Source: Trichomonas vaginalis G3 (taxonomy: Eukaryota > Parabasalia > Trichomonadida > Trichomonadidae). Taken from it: a stretch of DNA of 64,000 nt. A program made the translations under genes and the position numbers. Within the stretch, counting starts at the first letter, position 1. Each line of letters starts with the position of its first letter. The DNA lies in contig NC_067207.1 of NCBI RefSeq assembly GCF_026262505.1, forward strand, positions 25,078,082 to 25,142,081. The letters are read 5' to 3'. This document shows positions 16,570 to 25,594 of the stretch, in pieces. The notes below the pieces were generated by a model. That model was not told the origin of the DNA. It saw only the letters and a list, made by a program, of their open reading frames with translations, and did no database searches.

Positions 16570-16977
16570 CTCTGCTCCTAGCAGTACTGCTACTGTCAGT
16601 AAAAGTACTGCTACTGTCAGTAAAAGTACTGCTACTGTCAGAAAAAGTACTGCTACTGTCAGAAAAAGTACTGCTACTGTCAGTAAAAGTACTGCTACTG
16701 TCAGTAAAAGTACTGCTACTGTCAGTAAAAGTACTGCTACTTGCAGTAAAAAGGAAAATTTGAGAGGGTTTTCGACGATAAAGTACTGCTACTGTCAGAA
16801 AAAGTACTGCTACTGTCAGTAAAAGTACTGCTACTGTCAGTAAAAGTACTGCTACTGTCAGTAAAAGTACTGCTACTGTCAGTAAAAGTACTGCTACTGT
16901 CAGTAAAAGTACTGCTACTGTCAGTAAAAGTACTGCTACTGTCAGTAAAAGTACTGCTAGTAGCAGAGATTTTTATC
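16570..16977. repeat. 21-bp minisatellite cassette, element B
   Basis: A 21-bp unit containing AGTACTGCTACTGTCAG is repeated about 16 times in two blocks, split by a unique spacer (about 16742-16785, GGAAAATTTGAGAGGGTTTT). The outer ends are inverted copies: CGATAAAAATCTCTGCT at the left and AGCAGAGATTTTTATCG at the right. The same array, in reverse orientation, lies beside the KilA-N gene of element C (53303-53638). Confidence 0.85.
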
Positions 16978-16984
16978 GTTGGTG

Positions 16985-17028
16985 GTCCGACGGTTAAGCC
17001 ACAAACGGATGTCCGACGGTTAAGCCAC
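16985..17028. promoter_or_regulatory. Two tandem copies of GTCCGACGGTTAAGCCAC upstream of KilA-N
   Basis: GTCCGACGGTTAAGCCAC at 16985-17002 and again at 17011-17028, 8 bp apart, 38 bp before the KilA-N start codon. Similar paired copies precede the KilA-N gene of element C (53260-53303) and the degenerate copies near 57190-57235 and 57970-58010. An operator-like or silencer/enhancer role is likely from position and doubling. Confidence 0.5.
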
Positions 17029-17066
17029 CCAAAAATATTTTTTTATTTTTATTGTAAGAACTGAAA

Positions 17067-17729
17067 ATGACAGTCGAAGCAAAAACGTTCACGAACAAAT
17101 CTAATGGCGAAACATTCACAAAAGGCACTTACAACGGTATTGAAGTCTTACGTAGAGACAAGGATGGTTATATAAATGTAACAAATATGTGTCAGCAGTT
17201 TGGGAAAGACTTTAGAAAGTTGTTGGAAAATAAGTCCTGGGAAGAGTATTATACGGCATTTTGTGAAGAATATACCAACCGCCGGAATTCCGGCGGTTGC
17301 TTTTTATACAAAGTTCATGCAGGAATTCCTGATGAAATCAAACAGGTTAGAGGAACGTATGTAGACCCAAGACTCGTAAACTATATAGCAATGTGGGCTT
17401 CTCCAAAATATTGTATAGCAGTTGGAAAAATTCTGGACTCCATAGACAAGAAAGTTCATGAGAAATTAGATGAAGAAGAACTTGAAGATACAGTAGAGAA
17501 TGCAAAACCTTTGTTCGAACAAGAAGTTAGAAAAATGCATGAAAAACAAATAGAACATGAACGTGAGATATGTTCTGGTTATAGAGATTCTCCATACGAA
17601 CTAGACCAATGGGAACAAGAAGATTTAAAGAGAGAATTTAGAGAATATGAACTCGCTAAAATTTCATTAGAAGCTGCAGAAAAGAAGTTAAAAGTTTGGG
17701 GTCGTTTTGTACAAAAATATTGTGAGTAA
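17067..17729 (+). CDS. KilA-N domain protein, intact, element B
   Basis: A 220-aa DNA-binding protein. The KilA-N domain covers about residues 21-120: TYNGIEVLRRDKDGYINVTN, then RGTYVDPRLVNYIAMWASPK. Between them, residues about 65-86 (EEYTNRRNSGGCFLYKVH) are encoded by a palindromic unit that also occurs outside genes. The C-terminal 90 residues are strongly helical and charged (VHEKLDEEELEDTVENAKP) and may form a coiled coil for dimerisation. The promoter has the A/T-block and the two upstream GTCCGACGGTTAAGCCAC copies. Confidence 0.85.
   Translation: MTVEAKTFTNKSNGETFTKGTYNGIEVLRRDKDGYINVTNMCQQFGKDFRKLLENKSWEEYYTAFCEEYTNRRNSGGCFLYKVHAGIPDEIKQVRGTYVDPRLVNYIAMWASPKYCIAVGKILDSIDKKVHEKLDEEELEDTVENAKPLFEQEVRKMHEKQIEHEREICSGYRDSPYELDQWEQEDLKREFREYELAKISLEAAEKKLKVWGRFVQKYCE
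17256..17316. repeat. In-frame palindromic unit inside the KilA-N gene
   Basis: AACCGCCGGAATTCCGGCGG and its closing TT (17277-17298) is a perfect palindrome inside the KilA-N coding sequence. Its flanks (GCATTTTGTGAAGAATATACC on the left, TGCTTTTTATACAAA on the right) are shared with the intergenic unit at 9828-9890. The flanks are themselves imperfect inverted copies (ATTTTGTGAAGAATATACCA against ATTTTGTATAAAAAGCA). Confidence 0.65.
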
Positions 17730-18170
17730 ATGAACCATTTTTTTTTATTGAATTCAGCAAAAATAAAGTTTATGTTAGAATGTTAGATCTAACACGTTTT
17801 CTAACCTCTTTTCTAACATGGTCTAAAACTCTTGAATTTTCATGAAATTTACACCAAAAATAATGTTTATGTTAGAATGTTAGATCTAACATGTTTTCTA
17901 ACACGTTTTCTAACATGGTCTAAAACTCTCGAAAATCATGAAATTTACACAGAAAATGCTTGTTTTGAGGTCGAGCCACTTTTGGCTCCACCGTATTCTT
18001 TCAACCAAAACTCATGAAATTTACACCAAAAATAATGTTTAGGGTAGATGGGTATATCTAACCTCTTTTCTAACCTCTTTTCTACCCTCTTGAATTTTCA
18101 TGAATTTTCCCGAAATAAAAAATAAAGTTAGTTTTTTTAAAAAAATATTTTTTATTTTTATTGTAAGAAC
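17730..18170. repeat. Intergenic palindromes and A/T promoter block, element B
   Basis: Three palindromic units lie at 17772-17820, 17869-17916 (both based on TGTTAGATCTAACA) and 18041-18088 (GGGTATATCTAACC type). Between them is a hairpin sequence GAGCCACTTTTGGCTC also seen at 9798-9815. 18139-18170 is the A/T-block before the next gene. No coding sequence is supported. Confidence 0.6.
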
Positions 18171-19085
18171 ATGTTAGCAACAACAGCACCAAACTCGCTA
18201 GTTATGAATCCAACATCTATGTTAGTAGAGATGAAAAACTTCATTCCTTCTTCATATACTTTCGAAACAAAAATCCAGAAGATAAAGCAAGAACTTTTAA
18301 CAAGTAATTTAGACTGTAGTGCGAAAGATGAAACAAATGAACAGTATCTTTATGAAATGCAGGATATTATTGACCATTTACCCAAATTGCCTGAAATCCA
18401 ACAACAAAAGCTTACTATTCCAGAATTCGATGAAATAGAAGTCAAAGCAACTGACTCAGTAGAAATAAAGAAGTTCATACGAAAGGTTAACTATGAGTTT
18501 CTTGGATTTCATTGCAACCACAAAGTCATGGACAAAGATTGCGATATGGTATATAAGAACATCTCTGACATATACAAATCTGGGGAGTTTAAGACCTACG
18601 ACAACTTTGTTTCGTTAGTTGCAAAATGTGTTTGGGAAATAAGAGATAAAGATAGTAGGGGTAAGGTATGGAACGAACAAATAAAACCCGCTATGTTCGA
18701 GATGAAGAAAACCATTGACGCCTTGGTCATACTTGCAGGTAAGGTTTCAGAATATAACGCAAAAATGAACCCACAATGTTCTAAATGTAAAGCGGCAATG
18801 AGGAGATATAACTACTCCGTCAAAGAGATAGAACGTATGCGAAACGACTATGCAGACTTAAAGAAAGAAGCAGAAAAGCCAGCAGAAGATAAAATGGACA
18901 TGTTAGCATTTCTGAACAAAAACTATCCAACAGCAGAAGATTTCCTTCTATCTGACGTCAAGAAGAAGTATAAAGAAACTTTCGGTATCGTTAAAACTTT
19001 TGACATACTAAAAGAAGAAATAGAAGCTACGAAATTGTTTAGAGTCATGAACCATCGCAACATATACCATGTAAAACGCTTGTAA
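18171..19085 (+). CDS. 304-aa conserved protein of unknown function, element B
   Basis: Counterpart of the 298-aa gene of element A, intact here. It begins MLATTAPNSLVMNPTSMLVE, keeps the CSKCKAA pair and the C-terminal EDFLLSDVKKKYKETFG ... VKRL. Relative to A it has six extra residues in the middle (KVMDKDCDMVYKNIS region). No catalytic motif is seen. Its place between two KilA-N genes suggests regulation or early functions rather than virion structure. Confidence 0.6.
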   Translation: MLATTAPNSLVMNPTSMLVEMKNFIPSSYTFETKIQKIKQELLTSNLDCSAKDETNEQYLYEMQDIIDHLPKLPEIQQQKLTIPEFDEIEVKATDSVEIKKFIRKVNYEFLGFHCNHKVMDKDCDMVYKNISDIYKSGEFKTYDNFVSLVAKCVWEIRDKDSRGKVWNEQIKPAMFEMKKTIDALVILAGKVSEYNAKMNPQCSKCKAAMRRYNYSVKEIERMRNDYADLKKEAEKPAEDKMDMLAFLNKNYPTAEDFLLSDVKKKYKETFGIVKTFDILKEEIEATKLFRVMNHRNIYHVKRL

Positions 19086-19356
19086 ATAGTTATGTTAGAA
19101 AACATGTTAGAAAACATGTTAGATCTAACATTCTAACATAAACATTATTTTTATTGAATTCCGTATGAAATTTCATGAATTTTGTATGTTTTAGACCATG
19201 TTAGAAAACATGTTAGAAAACATGTTAGATCTAACATTCTAACATAAAATATATTTTTGCTGAAAAATGACCAAATTTCATGAATTTCCTTAAGACAGAA
19301 AAAATAAAGTTAGTTTTATTTTTATTTATTTTTTTATCCGGAATATAAAGACAGAT
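19086..19356. repeat. Intergenic region with two TGTTAG-type palindromes
   Basis: Palindromic units at 19092-19140 and 19199-19244 (CATGTTAGATCTAACATTCT cores). The region ends with an A/T-rich leader before the KilA-N gene. Element A has the KilA-N/GIY-YIG gene at this position; element B has none. Confidence 0.6.
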
Positions 19357-20163
19357 ATGTCAACAACAGAGAACACAACAACAGTTATAGTCCATGAAGC
19401 TATAAATGAAGAATATGAGTACATACAGTTTAACAAACAACTCCGTCTCATTCGTTCAGTCAAAGACGATATGTACCAAATGCAAAGTATTTTGAACGCT
19501 CTTCGTTCTACAAAGCAAGCATATCATTGGTTTGAAAACCAACAGACAAAAGAACTTTTAGAAGAATTTCCTCATATGTTTGCTTCCCTCGGAAAACCGA
19601 GGAATGAGATTCCGTATGAAAATCGTAAAAATTTGCCAATAAATTTAAGAGGATATTATGTACATAGACTTCTTGTAAATGCTGTTGCAATGTGGGCTTC
19701 GCCTCGTTATGCTTGTTATATTTTCATGATGTTAGATGAAATTCATAGACAAGAACGTGAAGAGATGGAAAACAAGCTTGAAGCAAAAGACAAAAACATA
19801 CAGAAAAGAATACCACGGTCGGTACCAAAAGGAAAGGAAAAGAACTATAAGTATATGATTTATACTGAAGAGATGGAAAATGAAGAAGACAGAGATATGG
19901 TTATGTTGCATTTAGTCAGAAGAAACAACAAAAGCTTTTACGACCTTGCTAAGATTTACAAATCTGACAGAAATTGGTTCTATCGCGAAAACTTACCGAT
20001 TTCAATGACACCGAATGAAGATGTTAAAAAGATAGTTCAAGATACGTTACCTCAAACACACTATGATATGAAAGGTTGTACAATTCTTACATTCAAAGAA
20101 GATTTGCCATTGTTAAAGGAAAAAATAACAGAGTATTTTGACAACTTCAAACAAGTAGAGTAG
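19357..20163 (+). CDS. KilA-N domain protein with conserved C-terminal domain, element B
   Basis: A 268-aa protein with the same ends as the element A protein but a different KilA-N middle: WFENQQTKELLEEFPHMFAS and RGYYVHRLLVNAVAMWASPR, with a changed segment between them (LGKPRNEIPYENRKNLPINL). ATG 19357 is the only possible start near the conserved MSTTENTT. It is the intact reference for the start site. Transcribed towards the minisatellite and the convergent ATPase. Confidence 0.8.
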   Translation: MSTTENTTTVIVHEAINEEYEYIQFNKQLRLIRSVKDDMYQMQSILNALRSTKQAYHWFENQQTKELLEEFPHMFASLGKPRNEIPYENRKNLPINLRGYYVHRLLVNAVAMWASPRYACYIFMMLDEIHRQEREEMENKLEAKDKNIQKRIPRSVPKGKEKNYKYMIYTEEMENEEDRDMVMLHLVRRNNKSFYDLAKIYKSDRNWFYRENLPISMTPNEDVKKIVQDTLPQTHYDMKGCTILTFKEDLPLLKEKITEYFDNFKQVE

Positions 20164-20169
20164 ATGAAC

Positions 20170-20695
20170 CATTTATTTTTCAAGCTTGACTTCAGATGGC
20201 TCAGGTAGCTCTATAAGGTAAATTGTCTTGTCAAATCCTTCTGGCATTCCAAGTTCTTCCTTCCGACATTCCAAGTCCTTCCTTCCGACATTCCAAGTCC
20301 TTCCATCCGACATTCCAAGTTCTTCCTTCCAACTGGAAAAAAATTTCCTGACAACTGGAAAAAATTTTCCTGACAACTGGAAAAAAATTTCCTGTTGTTC
20401 GTCCGTAAACCATTCAAATTTTCGAAAATTGAGAACTTTTTGGTCGAACGACAGAAAAAATTTTTCCTTCAGACAGGAAAAAAATTTCCCGACAACTGGA
20501 AAAGTTTTTCCTTCCAACAGGAAAAGTTCTTCCTTCCAACAGGAAAAGTTCTTCCATCCGACAGGACACAAACGAATGTCCGACGTACCACCAACCGAGT
20601 CCATTCCAAAGCCAGAAGAACCGAAAGGCCCAGCACCACAACAGACTAAGACTCAAACACTTACATTTTTCAAGCTTGACTTTTTACAATTTGAA
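20170..20695. repeat. 22-bp minisatellite cassette, type 1, element B
   Basis: Reverse-oriented relative of the element A cassette: units based on TTTTTCCTGACAACTGG and on TTCCTTCCGACATTCCAAG, with a middle spacer containing CAAATTTTCGAAAATTG. Direct repeats TTTTTCAAGCTTGACT flank it at 20177-20192 and about 20667-20682. The minus strand can be read through as one frame from MDSVGGTSDIRL to KTIYLIELPEPSEVKLEK, so a variable repeat-bearing protein cannot be excluded. Confidence 0.7.
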
Positions 20696-21543
20696 CTTTG
20701 TTTGCGTAGATATGAATTCTGAAAGAAGTATGAGGGTCTTGTATGACTTTGTACTTCTCCCATAGTTCATGTCTGTCAAACTTACCTGCCATGGACTCTT
20801 TCATAAGTTCCATGAAATCGTCTTCGGACAATCCGGGGAAAAGTATGATATCAGTAAGTATTCTCTTTACATCCTTACTTAAACTCTTGGCTGTCTGTAC
20901 ACAAATGACAACTGAGATGTTAAAGTGTCTGAGCTTCTTAAGAATTCGACACATGTCTTGTTCTCTGTTCTTTAACAAAGGATGAGAAGCAAAGTCATCT
21001 AAGATAAGAAGACATCTGTGAGGGTAAGTCTTCCAATCGTAAGATTGCAATTTTTCGAAATGTATTCTATCTCTTTCTGTTTGTTTCGGAAGTGTTTCTT
21101 CTCTAATATTCTCTGCATTTCCTCATTTGGGTCTTTAAACTTCGAGTTTATATACTCATTTATAGCATTGTACTTCAAAACTCTTCTTTGGTACTTCTTT
21201 ATCCAATCTAACAACTCAGAGTCTTTTATACATACTAACTTAGACTTTTTTATAATATCTTTGAACGAATTGACGGTTTGGTCAAATTGACCAGAAGTAC
21301 TACAAATAACAACCAACTCATAGAATGGGTTCTTCTCATCTAGTTCTTGTTGTTGTGCAGCCATTTTAAGATAAGTGAAAGTCTTGCCCGACCCAGGCGG
21401 TGCAATTAGACCTGTTATACCATTCTGAGCAAATAAGAACTTGTCATGTATGGGTTTTATCTGAGCATTTTCTAACTTCCTCTTGTTCTTCTTCAAAACA
21501 TTCTCAAATTTCTTGTCAATGTCAGCAAACTTTTTTCTAACAT
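20670..21543 (-). pseudogene. Packaging ATPase, element B copy, two frameshifts
   Basis: Same protein as 5522-6397. One A is missing from the A-run near 21532 and one base near 21052 (CGAAAAATTGC against CGAAGAAATTGC), so the frame breaks after the first codons and again between the Walker A half and the Walker B half. All ATPase motifs (APPGSGKTF, CLLILDDFA) are still encoded. Confidence 0.75.
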
Positions 21544-21579
21544 ATTTTTAGAAAAATTAAAATTTTTATCTTTTTGAAA

Positions 21580-22030
21580 ATGTCTAGCGATTTCGCTATC
21601 TATATTCGAGACAAACTTTTTGACAGCAAAACATCTGTCGACCATAAAATCTTACATAGTGTAAACAAGAAAGGTGAATTTGTTCTAAAGTTCTGTTTCT
21701 GGGAATATGACAAGAACCATAAAACATTACAAAGAGCAGTCTTAAAAATTTTGTCAATGACAGACTTGTTGACAGAGATGACGCCGATTGGAAAGATGAA
21801 GTCCAACAAAGTTCTTAGAATGCAAAGAAGACACATGCGCTGTTCTTGAAGATGAAATAGAAAACAGAATAGAAGAGCTATTAAAGGACAAAGACTTTTT
21901 ATGGTTCTGAGAAGTTTGACATAACTCCACCAGAGAAGAAGAAGAAGAGAGAAAAGAAAGAAAGAAAGAAAAGAAAGTAGAAGAAGAGAAGAAAGAACCA
22001 GTTCCAGAGAAAAAGAAATTTGACATGTAA
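21580..22030 (+). pseudogene. Lysine/glutamate-tailed protein, element B copy, frameshifted
   Basis: Starts MSSDFAIYIRDKLFDSKTSV as in the other elements, but several 1-nt changes between 21735 and 21900 move the frame; the charged tail and the final KKKFDM are still readable up to TAA 22028-22030. Confidence 0.6.
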
Positions 22031-22045
22031 AAATAAAATTTTATT

Positions 22046-22463
22046 TTAGAACATTTCTGGGTCAATGTCAATGTTCTCTTCCTCTTTAGGAGCAACACTG
22101 GCTTAGACTCTAAATCTTTTTACCCAATTTACCTTGAACTTCAACTATCTTAGACTCATAATATTCATAGTCGTCTGCTTTCTTTGGTTCATAAGGTATA
22201 ACAAGTTTGTATGCTTTACCTTCTTCGAGTTTTGAGAACTTTCTGTCAAAATTTTCTTTGACTGCTAACAAACCTTCTATGTCTAAGTCTTCAAAAGTTG
22301 CACCACTTTTTCTAACAACAGCAAACTTAACTGGTGCAATGTTCCAAATTTTGTCAAATGTAGACTTTTCAAAATTGTAGAAGTAAACATTCAAATAAGC
22401 GAATGGGTCTAGTTCTTCTTTGACTTCTGTCATGTACTTGTTTACTGAGATGAATTTCGTCAT
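22046..22463 (-). pseudogene. 139-aa protein downstream of helicase, element B copy, frameshifted
   Basis: Starts MTKFISVNKYMTEVKEELDP. The first 117 codons are intact; a shift near 22110 separates the acidic end (IDIDPEMF) from the body. About ten residues differ from the A and C versions, so it has diverged as well as broken. Confidence 0.6.
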
Positions 22464-22499
22464 CTTTTCTATCGGATAAAAAAAATTTTTTTTTAAAAT

Positions 22500-23735
22500 T
22501 TACTCAGAAAAAATTTTCTTTGTATATACGCCGTTCTGAACATCTAAAAGACTTTTGACATTTGCCAAGAATGTTCGTTTAGACGCTGTCATATAACCAT
22601 ATTCTTGACAATATTGTTTATACGAATCGTACAATGACCTTTCATCTAATGACACAAAGTCAGTTTCATCTATAAACAGTTCATATACACTCTTGTTTGC
22701 TTCTAACAATGTTTGTCTCTCTTCGGTATATGGAATTTGTCTTGGATTGAACTTTGAAATATCTAATGTCATGAAATATGAGAACAAGTGGTTGTAAAAG
22801 TCAGATGTCAAAGTTTCTGCTAAGTCGTCAAAATATTCTGTATCTTGCATATGAGAATCTGACGTTCTGACAACTACATATCTTCTGTCAGAACTTTCTA
22901 AACTTCATCGGAACAGTATTGTTTGAAACCATAATGAAGTTTGCAACATTTTCACAAACTCTTTGGTCTTTATACTTTCTTTCAACAACTCCAACTTTGT
23001 CTGTTATAAGACTCTTCAAAGCATCTGAGTTCAAAACTTTTGTTGTAATCTATACTTTGAAGTTCGTTACATACTATAAGTTTCATATTCTCTATGAGGA
23101 GTTAAATTTACCGCAGATGTTTTTCTAAGTTTGTCATATTAGGGTTCGAATAACCTTCTAACAGTTTGCACAAAATATCTGTAAAGAATGTGTTCTTACC
23201 AGTTCCTTGTTTTCCAATTATAATGAGAGCAGTTTCATTTTTAGCACTTGGATGTTGTAAGATGTTTGCAAACCAACATAAGATATACTCATAGACTCTT
23301 TCGTTTCCATTGCATATAATTTCTTTGACATGGTCTAACCAAGCTTCTATAATATTTCTTTCCATTCTACTTGTTCGTATTTATATCCAGTGAAGATAGA
23401 ATAGAAGTTTGGAGAAGGTGTATAGAACTTTATACCTCGAACTGAAAAATCTTCTAACTTTGACAATAAGATATCCCAAGCATCTAACATCTTCATGCCA
23501 ACTTGTACGACTTTTATTTTCTAAGTTTTTTGTCTACATTCTTGTTCTGAAACTATTGTCGCTCTTGGTTTGTTAAAGACAACATCCCATTCTTTCATGA
23601 CATAACATTCTGGGCAGAGTCAACATAAATGACTAAACGTTTCAAATTCTCGACTGCTTTGTTATAGTCTCTAAATGGACACATATTTCTGAACGCTTGG
23701 AAGTCATAAAAATCTGAAACATCTATTCTGTACAT
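22500..23735 (-). pseudogene. SF3 helicase, element B copy, several frameshifts
   Basis: The start MYRIDVSDFYDFQ lies at 23735. Frames change near 23620, 23525, 23370, 23120, 23045 and 22905, where single bases differ from the intact element C gene. Walker A (IGKQGTGKN) and the C-terminal part from MQDTEYFDDLAETL are in separate open frames. The gene cannot make a helicase as assembled. Confidence 0.75.
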
Positions 23736-23767
23736 TTTTATAAAAATAAAAAAAAAATAATATTTTT

Positions 23768-24572
23768 TTATTCTTGACTTTGTTGTTGCATTTGTTCCAT
23801 TTGTTGCATTTGTTGTTCTTGAGCTATTTGTTGTTGAAGTTGTTCTTGTAATACAATACTTTCACCGGTTGCATCTTCCAATTCGAAACTTTCTGCCGTC
23901 ATTGACAAATACATAGGACATAAAAGTTTTACAGGAACAAAGTTTGCGTCAACTAAGGTTAAGTTTATGTTTGCTAAAGTGTTTGAGTTTACTAAAGCTG
24001 AAAACTCTGCATTCGAATGAACAATAGGCAAACCAGCAGAGAAAGTGTTGTTTATACGCATGAGTATCTTTTGGTCATAGTAGTTTCTGTCGACATTCGA
24101 ATAGCACTTTGAACCTAAGTTTGAAACAATATATAAAATAGGTGTGCTTAAAGTCAATGGAACAGACATTCCTTGTATGACACCTTTTCCTGTTATAGGA
24201 AACTGTTGGTAGTAAAAACCAGATATAAGTTTTGTATTATAGCTCATATTGTTTATACTAAACTCAGTCGGACATCCAAACATAATGAAACCTGCTCTAG
24301 TTGCAGCACATGTTACATCCGTCCTTAAAGTATTAAATAAGTCAACAAAACCTGTTGGTGGTATATCTGAGTAAGTATCTTCAAAGAAGTATTTTTTACC
24401 ATTCACAACAATAAAGTCTTCTGGTGTCAAAAGAGCAAAACAGGCTTTAGTCGTCATCGTGTTAAGGTCAGTTTACAATATCGTCCTTGAGGACTTTGTA
24501 AGTTTGTTGTTATAGAATTATATGACTCAGGGTTTTAGTCGTAATAGTATAAACCACTATGTCTTCTGCCAT
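23768..24572 (-). pseudogene. Minor capsid (penton-like) protein, element B copy
   Basis: Corresponds to 2498-3304. The first ~38 codons are out of frame with the rest because of a change near 24463 (GTTAAGGTCAG). The remaining 229 residues are open and end in a Gln/Met-rich tail (QQQMQQMEQMQQQSQE-like) that differs from element A. Confidence 0.55.
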
Positions 24573-24576
24573 TTAC

Positions 24577-25159
24577 TTAGCAACTAAATTTTAATGAAAT
24601 GTTGTGGTCGTCAATATTTTTATGACGTCTGGGAAACTATATTTTAAGTTCAACGTTTCACCTCCTTTCATAACGTATATCTTGTCAATGACATTATATG
24701 AAACACCACAGCAAGCAATGTCGGGTTCTATTTCTTTGATGTTTATATCGTCTGCCTCTGTCAAAAGTTTCAATAGTTCTTTCAAAACTTCATGAGGTGC
24801 AATGACATATGAGTTCACTTTTACAGGGTTGTGTTCGACCAAGTTTAACATTAATACCCAAAGCTTGACAAATCTTCTCCTGAGTTTTAAGTTTGTCTTT
24901 AAGTTGTTGGTAGTCGTTTCGAATATCTGCAAACAGAACTTAAGTCTCTGCTAACTTCAGGATATGTTGGTTGTTCTTTTACAGGAACTATTGTTATACC
25001 ATCTTCGTCTTCGTATGGTTTCCCCATTTCAACATCTCTTTCTTTGACATTGACAATAACACTTTGACTGTTTGTTTGAGTTGGTGAATTTAACTTCACA
25101 TCTGCCACTGCCATTAAACCTTTTGAAACACTTACGCTTCTATTTTTCGGAAATGACAT
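24577..25159 (-). pseudogene. 193-aa conserved protein, element B copy, frameshifted
   Basis: ATG at 25157-25159; the N-terminal half is intact (MSFPKNRSVSVSKGL ... RDLSSV), then shifts at about 24930 and 24865 break the DIRNDYQQL region. The C-terminal half (PHEVLKELLKLLTEADDINI) is readable in another frame. Confidence 0.6.
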
Positions 25160-25177
25160 TTTACTTAGAATAAAAAG

Positions 25178-25594
25178 ATGGACGTATTCGAGTATCTCTT
25201 CGAATTGAAGCAGAACAAAGTTTACACACACAAACAATACAAATACATTGACAGAATAGTTCTTTATACAAACAATGGAAAATGTTATAGAATAGCAATA
25301 TTTGCTGAACCAAAATATTTTCATAAAGCAAAGAAAGTTGGTATAACCGAGATGGTGAAAGTTCTTGAAGCAGACAAAAATATAACAACAAAACTTACAG
25401 ATATTTCTAAAGGAAAGTTTTTAATACAATACTATGTTAAGACTGGCGTACTGTCAATATTTGACGGAGAGAAGTCAGTTCAAGAACAATTACTGACCTG
25501 CTGCCAAAATCTGCTCGATGGAAGCTGTCGTTATACAATCTGAGGAGCCCAGCAGGTTTCATCGAACGAATTTTCAAAAGAGCATCTTCCGTGA
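25178..25594 (+). pseudogene. Antisense 139-aa protein, element B copy, frameshifted near the end
   Basis: The start MDVFEYLFELKQNKVYTHKQ and the first ~100 codons match the other copies. A small deletion near 25490 (GAACAATTACTG against GAACAACTTACTG) shifts the last third. It overlaps the end of MCP as in A and C. Confidence 0.6.

Noticed and set aside
16570-16977. CRISPR-like array
   Set aside because: The 21-bp units are directly adjacent, without unique spacers of regular length, and the context is eukaryotic; it is a minisatellite.
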